Shown here: one piece after another, positions 8,257 to 19,500 of the stretch | Layout of the letters: every line of letters begins with the position of its first letter | Numbering within the stretch: position 1 is the first letter of the stretch | Assembly: GCA_900128565.1 (NCBI GenBank) | Contig: LT636023.1 | Coordinates: 1-21,805, forward strand | Reading direction: 5' to 3' | Length of the DNA: 21,805 bases | Source: Stramenopiles sp. TOSAG23-6 | Taxonomy: Eukaryota; Sar | The notes under the pieces: generated by a model | Database searches by the model: none | The model's input: only the letters and a program-made list of their open reading frames with translations | What the model was told of the DNA's origin: nothing | Made by a program: the position numbers and the translations under genes

Positions 8257-10127
8257 TTGATAATGATGGGGACTCCGCCAGTCCTCTCGTATACAGTCCG
8301 TCGAGATCCTTTGTTTCAAACAGAGCGAAATGAATCAGATAATAGAGAAAGTGATCGAGACATTGTTAGTATTTTCCCTGTATATAAGCGACGATTTTGG
8401 CTTCTGTTTTTATTGTCTTCTTCAAGTTTTTTACAGTCTTTGTACTGGATGACATACTCCACGGTACGTCATGAAGTTAAAGAAATGTATCATTGGTCTA
8501 CCGATAATGTATTTGACCTGGTGACATGGAGCCAAATTGTTTATATTCCTCTCGCTTTTATCGTAGGCCCTTTAGACCATCATGTTGGCTTAGTTGGGAA
8601 CATAACGATTTCCTTTATTCTAATTGCACTTGGTTCTTCCATCCGCTGCATCCCAGCGAGTTCAGAAGTATCATTAATTCTTGCCCATGTTTCACAGTTT
8701 GCAATTGCTTGTGCTGGTGCAATTGTCGTCACATCCCCCTCAAAGTTATCCGCAACATGGTTTGGATCACGCAACAGAGTTGTAGCAACTTCAGTGATTA
8801 TTGTTTCAAATCTTCTGGGTATTGCAGCAGCCCTTCTGATACCCTTTGCGGATATGAATTCTGTAGATATCCGTCATTTATTACACATGCAGGCGATTGT
8901 GGGTGGTGCATTTGTGCTTTGTTCAATACTTGATTTCATATGTTGTGGATCAATACCGAAAGAAGCTCCAAGTCGATCTGCATGCTTACAGCGTCAACGA
9001 AGAATTGCTACCAGAAGTGGATCAAGAACCGAATGTAGACAGCGTTTTAATGAAAATGAAGATATTTCATGGAATAGTGCAGTGCATCAAAACTCAGAAG
9101 ACAGAGTTGATAAAACATGTACGTTTTCATCATGAATTTTAAATTTATTTTTTTCGTATGAAATTTTGTACCTAACAACTTTTTTTTTTTTTCACAATAC
9201 ATGCCTGTGCCTATGTTTAGGATGTTCGAATATTTGCGCTGAAGTTCCAAAACTATTGAAAAACTATAATTTTATGCTGTTAGCATGTTTTTACGGATTG
9301 AGTCATGGAGCTTATGTTGGTTGGATTAGGGTTTTAACCCCATTGATGGTTCGAAAAAATAGTGGTGCTCATACAGAATCCGATTTACTCGGCCTAACTA
9401 CAGTCTCTTGTGGTGTCGTTGGTGGTGTCATTGGGGGTATTTTTGGATCGTGCTATCTTTCAAGATTTGGCTCAGTAAAAGGTTTGATGGCATGTTTGCT
9501 CTTGTTCTCTTCAATCTGTTTTTCTATATTTGTTTTATTTGCAAATGATCCTTTTGGATGGTGTCCAACAAATGATGTGAGTGCCTTTAATGTTTTTATT
9601 GCTCAAAACGAAACCCCAAATGATGATGTATGGATTCTTCATAATAATAAGCTAGTTATGAGAATCCTTTTTGTATCAAATGGATTAGGTTCTTTCTTTT
9701 TACTCGCTACAGCAGGTTTGTGTTATGAAACTGCAGTAGAATCTGTGTATCCATCAAATGAAGTATCAACTAATGCAACGCTAATGCTTACAATGCACAT
9801 TGTAGCTGGTATCTTTGAAATAGTCACTAAAATGATCACAGAGGAAAAAGATATCCTCAACTGGATTCTTCCAATCAGTACCTTATTTTCTGTCTTTCTT
9901 CTTCTACCTTATGTATGTTTTATTTTTTTTAATTTTTTATCTACATTTTTTTTCGTACGAAATTTTGTACCTAACAAAAATTATTTTTTTTTTTTTTGAA
10001 ATATTTTTCCAAAATATAGAAAGAGTTTCATAAAAGGACTCTTGTTGATGAAGGGCAAACAAATAGGCACAGAGTTATGGTTTATTCTCTCTCAGAAGAA
10101 GAAGATGAAAGTGCTACAATATTTTAA
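8257..10127 (+). CDS. MFS transporter, SLC49 (FLVCR/DIRC2)-like
   Basis: Three exons: 8257-9118, 9203-9912 and 10020-10127, giving 559 residues. A hydrophilic N-terminus (about 45 residues) precedes the first membrane segment (FWLLFLLSSSSFLQSLYW). About six hydrophobic segments are encoded by exon 1, then a basic loop (CLQRQRRIATRSGSRTECRQR), then a second set in exon 2, the 6+6 plan of the Major Facilitator Superfamily. The N-half pattern QSLYWMTYSTV, IVYIPLAFIVGPLDHH and SPSKLSATWFG resembles SLC49 proteins (FLVCR, DIRC2). Members move haem, choline or other small molecules, so no substrate can be named. The tail after intron 2 (KEFHKRTLVDEGQ ... SEEEDESATIF) is acidic and cytoplasmic in this model. 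Of two adjacent Met starts I use the first; others follow directly (MIMMG). Confidence 0.8.
9119..9202 (+). repeat. Introner-like intron in MFS gene (intron 1), non-AG end
   Basis: 84 nt: GTACGTTTTCATCATG start, core GTATGAAATTTTGTACCTAA, end TTTTCACAATACAT. Phase 1 joining makes ACA TGC CTG TGC, keeping the frame into ..CLGCSNICAEV... The only nearby AG (TATGTTTAG) would create ACA TGA, a stop. ACATG is present at both edges. Confidence 0.85.
9913..10019 (+). repeat. Introner-like intron in MFS gene (intron 2), GT...AG
   Basis: 107 nt: GTATGTTTTATTTTTTTT start, core CGTACGAAATTTTGTACCTA, end TTTCCAAAATATAG. Phase 0 splicing gives ..LLPY-KEFHKRTLVDEG... AG sits where related copies have AT. 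Using the AT two bases earlier would give a different, lysine-rich tail, which I consider less likely. Confidence 0.8.
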
Positions 10128-10437
10128 TCTGAAAAATAAGATATTTCGTTCTCTCTATGGAGAACCCTAACCCTAATGAAAATGAAAATTCAGAAAATAT
10201 GTTTATGGATTTCTTTACTTTGTGTACCAACTATAAATTTTGACAATATAATATGCATTGATTTTTCCATATTTTTTTAGTTATATAATATTTTTTTTTT
10301 CGGTTTTTTACTCTTGTATAATTCTATTACCATGTCCTACTCCTTCCTACACCTGCATGAAAAAATTTGAACCTTTTTATATAAATTTTTCGGGATTTTT
10401 CGTGTTAGCGCGTCCAGTCAAGTCAAAAAAGTTTACG

Positions 10438-10471
<34 letters not shown>

Positions 10472-10556
10472 AAAAAAATCTCAAGAGAGATCAAGACCTC
10501 TCTATCGTAAAGTCGCTGAATAAGTCAGCAATGATAAAACCATTGCAAAAATTATC
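10128..10556 (+). promoter_or_regulatory. Spacer and presumed ATR promoter
   Basis: 429 bp between the MFS stop and the ATR start in the same direction. It holds a telomere-like ACCCTAACCCTAAT at 10164-10177, long T-runs, and a CT dinucleotide repeat at 10438-10465 about 90 bp upstream of the ATR start codon. Pyrimidine repeats near starts can act in promoters or 5' UTRs; that is inference. No other gene is visible. Confidence 0.45.
10438..10465 (+). repeat. (CT)n microsatellite upstream of ATR
   Basis: An uninterrupted CT/TC dinucleotide tract of about 28 bp, followed by further CT-rich sequence to about 10505. It lies in the presumed promoter or 5' UTR of the ATR gene. Confidence 0.95.
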
Positions 10557-13500
10557 ATGACAAACTCTAAATGTATAGTAGATCAGTTTGTAGATAAATT
10601 GCGAGAGCATTATCACGAACGCCATAGTCATGGAAATGTTACTCAGAGCGATGATTCATGCAAAAACATTCTATTGCTTTTTAGAAACCATATGCCTTCA
10701 ATATATAAGCGATTTGTTTCGCCCCATGTTAGGGCTGCTTCGCGGGAGGCAAACGCAAAACGAACATCTCTACCACCTCCCCGTCATATAGTGCCATTTT
10801 GTACAATGCTGAATCTGTTATTGACAAAAGCTGTGTGTCCACACTCCATTTCTATTTTCCATAGCTGGCCTTTGGAAGAAAAGTCGTTTGCTCAATTTTT
10901 CCAGTTATACACTTTACTTGGTTTACAACAATTCAAAATACATCACCATATAATTGCAGATACCCTCCTGTTACTTACACAAGTGCTATATGAATATCAA
11001 CTACTTTCTTTTGTGTTATTGTTTGAAGATGCAACACTATTGTTACAAGACCTGATAGTAGCCGAGGAATTAATTCAGCGAGCACCAGAAAAATTTTGTG
11101 GGCTTGAAATAGCAAGTTTCTGTACATTTTCTAAGAGTTGCAAGCGTCAGTGGGTAGAGCATAATAATAGTAATAAAAGAAAAGAAACAAAAAAATGTAA
11201 AGTCCCGGGCGATTCTCCAAACAGAAATTTTTTACCTTTAATGATATGGCTTCCTGGAAAAGGAATAAAAAGTGCATGTGAAGCAATTACAAAAGTAAGA
11301 CTTCTTAAAAGAGCTACACAGTGGATTTTAGCGGGTATGTTGGTCCCTGAATCTGCCCAACAATTAGCGCTTTCAATGCCCTCTACAATTTCAAAGCCTC
11401 CGACGAATTCAGTACCAAACCCTAATTCTATGTCACCACCTCCACTCATTGCGACAGAACGTGAAGAAACACCTACTTCTACTGCAAGAAATTACTATGC
11501 TGGTAATGGGTATCAATTTATTGTTAGTAGCACAGGTATAGTTGACATGTTATGGTCATTAACACAAGCCTCTATTAATAGGTGTGCAAACAATATTGTC
11601 CAGAAAAAAACGAACACAGAAAATTCGAACTCAATAAACAATTATTCTACTTTCACTTTACAGTTACATGTAGCGACATCAACATTACGACTCATTCAAA
11701 GTATGCTTATTGTGGGAGGTATTATATATAATGATATTGATGCCAATATTGGTACTTCTATAGCTGGGACAGGATTCTCTACAATATTGACTTCTATTTT
11801 GAAATTTCTTGAAAGTTTGCATGAATATGACAGACAAAATATTGGTATTGATAATAGCCCTTCTAATGATGTAAGTAGAATAAGATCTATTATCTGTGAT
11901 ATTGATAAAGCAGCTTCGGCATGTATTGCTCTCTGTCTCCGAATAAATTTTTCGCATTCAGTTAGTCAAAAATGTTTTGGTTTTAGTACGTGTCCAAATG
12001 CAGTTACCAGTGTTATATCATCAAATATTGCGACTATTATAAGAGATCATCGGCATAAATATGGATCAAATAATGCATCTAGAGATGCATCCAATTCTAT
12101 TTTGATGAAAACTTCTGGTAATTATTTATTGCTTGCTAGTAATATTTCTGACATTATAAAGGTTATTGTAAGTACGGTCCATTCAACACATGCGTTGCAA
12201 TTACGTGTCACTTTATCACAAACTCTACGAAAAATGATTGACACAAATCTCATAGCTCCTGTCCGAGCGATGGATATGATAGGATTGTTAATGCGCGTAT
12301 TTATTAAAGAGGAATATGATACAAAACATATTACCAAAAATACCAAAAATACCAAAAATACCAAAAACACCAAAAATAGAATGAATAATGATTTTGATGA
12401 CAATGTATGTTTTTATTTATTTTTTGAATTTCGATTTTTTTTCGTACGAAATTTTGTACCTAACGTTTTTTTTTTGAAATATTTTTCCAAAATACATGTT
12501 CATCATGTATTTAGATATGAAGTGAGAAAAAGTATTGTACAATGTATAGTATCTGTACTAGATAGTGTTTCCGAGGTAGATCGAGTGAATATATTAACAA
12601 TTGCGAATGAAAATTTTGTCGGAAATTCCCGGGATAAACAACATGATACATGTAGTACTATTCAGGTAACAAATATTAGTAGAAATAAAGGTAAATCAAC
12701 TCGAAAGAGAAAACGAAATCAAACAGAAAAAATATTGAAATGTCAATCTAACCCTAACCCTAATGATAATTTCGAAAAAAAAAAGAAGACAGTTCACAAT
12801 ATGTCTCCATTATATTTCAAATTCAAATCGATGATTAATAATGCAATAGAAGCATCAACAGAAATTCAAAGTATGTCGCATATATGTACAGTGCTTATTG
12901 CTTTGTTACGAGTATATCATTATAATAATGTTAGGGTTAATGCGATGGAGGATAGAAAGGAAAGTAACCCTAACCCTAATCATCAGTGGTCTGACCCTGG
13001 TACCCAAGAAAATAGAACCACTGATGCTCTGGAAAATAGAAATATTGATAACCCTAACCCTAATAGTAAATCTGCAGCATTTTGTATAATACAATGCTAC
13101 TTGACCCTTCTGAAATCTGAAGGGTTTTGTACTCTTCTGGAAACATCAGACGAAAACGAAAGATTGACAATTTCAATAGTGAGTGCGGCACTTGATGTAT
13201 TTTTTATTTTTTTTCAATTTTTTATATATTTTTTTTTTTTTGAAAATTTTGTACCTAACAAATTTAAGTTTTTTTTTTTGAAATATTTTTTCATCATACA
13301 TGCCGCACACGAAATTATCATTGCTTTATCAGGAGACTGTATAGTGGCAGATTGTTTACAAGAATGGAATATCCTGGCAAAATTAACTTTTCGTGTAGGC
13401 TGTTGTAAACAAATATTAAACAACTTTCACTTTGAGAATTTGGAGATTTTTGAAAATTTTGTGCCGATTCCACTTCGTGGGATTTCTTTCTGTCTTTCAG

Positions 13501-16500
13501 TTTTACCTCTAGTGCTTTCAAAGATGAAATATACAGAAGATGAATTGTCCGACCAAAATTGGTTAAAGAGAGGTAATCAACAAATATGGCCGTTGTGTAG
13601 ATTTTGGGATGCCTTAGAACATGTATGTTTTATTATTTTTTTTAACAAAAAAATCGAATTTATTTTTTTTTTTTGGTAAAAAAATTTTGTACCTAACATT
13701 TTTTTTTAGATTTTTTTTTTTGAAATATTTTNCNAAANTTCATGATTGTGGAGAAATTCGTGTAGCTGCTGTTCTTGCTTTACCAGCATATATACATGAA
13801 TGTAGTTCATTCGTGTTGAGTTCAAAATCTGGAGAAGATGTACCTTTCTCCATATCTCATAAGTGTATTATAGAAAAATCAGTTTTAGTAAATATGGCTA
13901 ATGTTATTATAGATTTGACATTATGCGATGATGATATACGAGTTCGACTTGCTACAATTGATGTTATGGCATCGCTTGTGTGTGCTTGCTCCGGGAGTGC
14001 ATCTTGGTCCCTTAATAAAGAGATGCGAAACGTTGGTTCCCATGCGTTTTTGTCTCTTCAATGCAGCAGTAGGGATACAATCACAATACAAAATAATATT
14101 GTAGAGAGTGATATTGAACGGTACAGAGAAATGTGTCATTACTGTTTGAATGAATGGATGTCGCGTATACGATATCTATTAGCTTCTTCTAACTCTGAAG
14201 AAAGAGTGTATGCAGCTCGGGCTATCAATCAATTCGTTGCACACGGAAGTATCAATCAACTTTCAGAATGTAGTCAAGACAAACCTTTCAGAAATAATAG
14301 TATTCAGATATCATCAGAGTCTATATCGCCACCTCCACTCACTGCAACAGGGTCATCAGTATTGGAACAATTGATTTGTCTACTCCGAGATCATTCCTTT
14401 ACTGTTCGTGAATCCGTTGCGTTAAGTATGAGTATATTTGTGCGCCGCCAAAATGAATTTCTAGAAGTTGTTTTTCCAAGAAATTCGTGTAAGCAAAGTG
14501 TCTTTGTTGCAACCCTGTTGAGAATGTCAAAGCAGTTTCCCGAACAATATTATGAAATTGTATGTATGTTTTCATCATTTATTTTATTTTTGTTTTTTTT
14601 GCTCAAAACAATCCAAGTTCTGTCGTTGAATTTATCATGTACCTAACGAATAACAAATTTGACATATTTTTTCATGATTCATGTATCATTGGATGCGAGT
14701 CACGTCGAGAATCTCCTTTACTCATATGGTCACTCATTCAACTCTTTACATGTTGGATTGAATGTGTCAGTAGAAATCATGAAATCGTACCCAAAGGAAA
14801 TACTACAAATGATACTACGAAAAATGCAAATATCGCTATTGCAGCTTGTCATTTTGTTCGGAGAATTGTGATTGCTCAAAAGGCTAACTCGCTACATGAG
14901 CTAATTGAAGCAATTCCAAATGGTCGTATCGAAATATATCCACATTTGGTGCAAGAACTTTTCCGCCCTGCGTCCAAAATATTAATGAAACAGAGTGATC
15001 ATTGGGCTTCATCATGCAATAATAGTCATATGGATATTGATGAAGGTAAGAATACAAATAATTCGGAAGATGTATTAGATATGAAATTTGGTACGGATAT
15101 AGTGTATACTCAAATGAAGAAGTTCTTGTGTGAATTTGCTTCACATTCTCAGTGGTCTGGTCATGATGCAATAGTCACATTAATTGATGAAGCATATGAC
15201 ATAAGCTTACAACAGCATGGAATGGAAGATGGTATTGTACTCATGTTTTTAAGACGAGTAACCCCATCTGTGTTGTCATCATTGTCTTCAACAAATAATC
15301 GTGCAACGCTTTTAGTATTAGCTCAACAAATGCAAGTTTTGCCTGCCTTCATCTCCGACAAAAATGGAGGCTTTGCAAAATATGACTATAAGCCGAAAGA
15401 ATGGGTTCGCAATTTATTCATTCCTACCCATAAATCCCGAGGAAAGCAAGCACTAAGTACAAAGTATATTACGTTTATGCTTGCTGACATCATCTTAAAT
15501 CCTGTATCTGATAGTGGAATGAATGCTATCCGAAATTTAATATATGACGTATTTGATACCAGTGTTCATTATGATGAATTAGTACACGTTTTCTTTTCAA
15601 AAATATTAGTATTTTTGTCTTGGCAACTAAGTGGTCTAAAACCAGAATATGCACGAAATGCATTAAAAACACTTGCTAAAATACTACAGCACACTGATGC
15701 ATTCCCCAAGTTGTGTGCAAATACTGCAACAAAACAGAATTGCGCTTCAGACTCAGTAAAATCTAAAACATCACATAATATGACGACCTCTCCTGATGGT
15801 ATAATTGATTTGACAGGTAAACCTGATCATTTGAATGAAGCTACTGGAAATGAAAATAATTTATCCCCAAATATTGATGTGAATAGTTCACTTGTAACAA
15901 TGCGCTCGCGTCTTGTAACTAAGCATTTTTTGTATATCATAGCTAAATTATTCAGCACAAATTTCTTAGAAAGCGTCGGTTATGTTAGAGGTTGCAAACG
16001 CGCTTTGATTTCTATGCAAGAACTTGTACGTATGAATAGAGAAGGTAGAGCTGAGCTGGTCCGATTGAACAAAGAAGTAACTGTAGATGCATTACTTGAT
16101 CCGTATTTCCCTAAAATAATGGGGACACTTCAACTATCATTACGCAGTAAAAACCTTTCCTTGAGATCTGTTGCGTGTGACACTTTGAAAATTTATTTGG
16201 AAGGTATATCGTGGCCAACTATTTCAATTAATTTAAATTCTATCGTTGTAGAATTATTGACTTGTATTAAACCTAGTATTGTAAAAAATGAAGACAGAAA
16301 AACAACAACAAATTATAGAAATAGTATCCCTCCAAAAATTAATCATAACCCAAATCATTCTGACCCTAACACAGATGTTGATCCTCACCTGAAGGCTCTC
16401 GACATTCTCCAATATTTAATTGTCGAAAATCGAGATCGTTTGAAGGATGGGTACCCACAGATACCGTTTGTGAAACCAATGATTTCAGAATGGTTTTTTG

Positions 16501-19500
16501 AAGACAATAATTCAAATGCTAATTTTTATAATGTAATGCGGGAGTGTGACGATACATCGAAGATATCTGGTGAAAATGTAAGATCTGCCGCTGGCAATAA
16601 TAATGGTAATAATGATAATAATGATAATANACTTTCGCAATTACGATCTGGTCTTTTAGAAGTCTGTTCAGTTGTTCAGAGTGAATTGGGTGATCAATCA
16701 ATCGAAACACGGATCAAATCTCTTCTAGATTTAACTTCTCACGATAATGCTGGTGTCAAAGCTGCGGTATTAAACGAATTACGTCGGACTTTACAATCAT
16801 TTGAATCATCTGAATCATCTCCACATTTATTATCTATCAATGGTGTTGGTGCTGGTAGCAAAATGAGACCTTTAATAAATCAAGTTATGAAAGCCTTGTT
16901 GATGTTGTGTCGCACAGAAACTACAAAAGAAGTCTTAGAAAGATGCGCGATGTGCTTTGGACAATTAGGTGCAATTGATCCTGATAGAATATGTATTGAT
17001 ACATCAGAGCAAGAAATTGTAACACTCACTGGTAATCAAAAACGCGGAAAGGAACTCGTGTGTGAGTTGATATCGGGTTATTTAGTGAGAAGTCTCGCGC
17101 AAAATCAGGATACATTATTCGTTGATCGTGTGGCTGTCGCAATCCAAAATCTACTATGCGCTTTAGGGAAAATGTTTGGTATTTGCCAAGGAAATTGTGC
17201 TATAACTCATGGCGCCGCAGATGCACATAAAGAAGATTTACCACCAGCGTTGTGTAAACTATTTGATGACGTTGTCCTCGAAGTTGTAAGACCATACTGG
17301 AAGACTCGATACACACTTTTGAATCCAATTATTTCATCTATTACTCTAATTTACCAACCTGGTATTTCTTTTCAAGATTGGCTTGGTAAGTGGACCCGGT
17401 ACTTGACGCATTTTGTTACTGGTGAAGATAAACCCATATTTGAGGCATGTAGAGGTATGTTAGCATACACTGTATCAACACCCTTGTTTTTATTACCATA
17501 TTTAGTCAAAAATTTTCTTGGCAGTGAAATTAATCCTGATGAAATTGGCGACTCTCAAGATAAAGAAGTTATTTCAGTAGAATCTGTCAATACGGTAAAT
17601 ATTGTACTAAAGGAAGTACTTGCAGTACTTCGAGGAAGTAGTTCAAAAAGAACGCAGTTTGCTGGTGAAGCCCGTCGTTGCACACAAGCTGTGTTCTCTA
17701 TGTTAGATCAATTGGATTCATGGCAAAAGTTTGAAAAAAAGAAAGCAATTGCGGGACAACGCTTATATGCTAAGAATATTTCCACAAAGACTAAAAAACG
17801 CTACGATTTTGAATTTAAAGTTGTGGAGGAATTATTTAAGCGAATTCCTAGGAAACTTCTAAGCGATGCTGCATATCATTGTGGTGCATTCGCTCGATCT
17901 TTGCAAAGTGCCGAAGAAGATTTGCGGAATAGATATAATTCGGCAAGTCCTCTGGAAGTAACATCATCACATAATACTAGTACGTGGTCCAGAGAGGAAA
18001 CTCGAACACTTCAGAAGATCTATGTATGTTTTCAGGATCAATTTTAAATTCATTTATTTTTCGTACACAATTTTGTACCTAACAAAAAAAAATGAAAATA
18101 TTTTCCCAAAATACATGCATCGTTAGAAGAAAGCGATGGTTTAAGCGGCGTTGCAACATTACGTGCAAAGTCGACAAAAATTAAGAAATCTGTGGAAACT
18201 TGCAGTAAGACTCATGTATCTTCAAAACGAAGAAATAATAAAANATGTTTAGAATCTCTTGATACTCAAGAAAAACAAAAATATTCTGAAGTTGCAGGAA
18301 TTTCCCTCGCAGAACGAATTATTGATTTTGTAGATGCTGCTAAATGGACAGAAGCGCAAATGTGTTACGAACAAGCGTTACAGAGAAAGGTGTATAATGA
18401 AAATGTTGGGAAGAAAATAAGTAGTAGTGCAGTATGTAATAACGAATTTCTAAAAGATGAAAAAGAAAATGAGAAAAGACTTCGTTCGGGAGAAGGCGTC
18501 CCCGATGACTTTACGAAACGATTAAAGATTAGTAATTCTAGTAAGAATAAAAAAAAACAGTTTGTTAAGATGAAAGGAGGTAATCGTCGTTCTGCGCGTG
18601 TATCCTCTAGAAAATTGAAGAGTAAACAAAAAACGATAGACAATGATAATGAAGACAATATTGAGAAAATTGCAAGTCAATTAGATGAACAATTTAAGTC
18701 AGAAACAAACCCAGTGAAGCAAAATGTAGAAATTATGATTGAAGAAAAACAAAAACAAGATAACGAAAATCATAAACTTACAGAAGCTGAGTTGCATGAA
18801 GGAATTTTAACATGCTTGCGCAATTCAGGTCAATTGGGATCAGTACTGATTCATGTCGAAGGCATTGGCGTTTCCGCTCCTGTTCTTGCCAAACGACTTA
18901 TGCATTTTGCAGCCAATGCAGCTTGGCAGCTCGAACGTTGGCCACAATTAGTTGAGTGTTTAAAGCGATCGCCTTGTAAAAGTTTAGTAAATTTCGCTGC
19001 TGGTACTGATCATCTTTCAAATGAAAAAACAAACTATGTACAATTTAATGATTCAACAAAGTTACCTGATGATGCATTTTGTAAGTTGAGTAGAAATAAT
19101 GTCGCAAGTGATAATAATTTTGAATTATATATTGGCGCTGCATTGTTAGCCTTACACCAGCGACGGTATAAAGAATTTAAAGAAATTTTATCAACTGCGC
19201 GGCTTGAGATTATGGGTCCTCTGTCCGCTGCTTGCATGGAGTCGTATAGTCGATCATATCCACAGTTACTTCGTTTACACATGCTCTCTGAACTTGAAGA
19301 TGGTGTAGCTCTTATCTGTGAGAGTGCAGGAGTTACAACTTCAGGTGCCAGTCGCGAAGTGAACATTGGTGCTTTCAAAAAAAGATGGGAACGTAGAATG
19401 GAACTGACCCCAGCGACTATGGCTATACGTCGTCCTTTGATGGCATTACGTCGGGCTGTATATAGATTAGGTGGTCAGCATGACATGGTTGGTCACACTT

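Noticed and set aside
10258-10560. Open frame directly upstream of ATR as a separate gene or ATR N-terminus
   Set aside because: It consists of Phe-rich T-runs and a Leu/Ser run from the CT microsatellite, is in another frame, and ends over the ATR start codon.
12405-13301. Introner-like segments as translated Phe-rich protein insertions (several have lengths divisible by 3 and no stop, e.g. FFFVRNFVPN)
   Set aside because: Other copies of the same sequence carry stops or shift the frame (9119, 14564, 20319, 20578). All interrupt conserved ATR, SAPS or MFS sequence, and homology resumes gap-free after removal. The open frame reflects T-rich composition.
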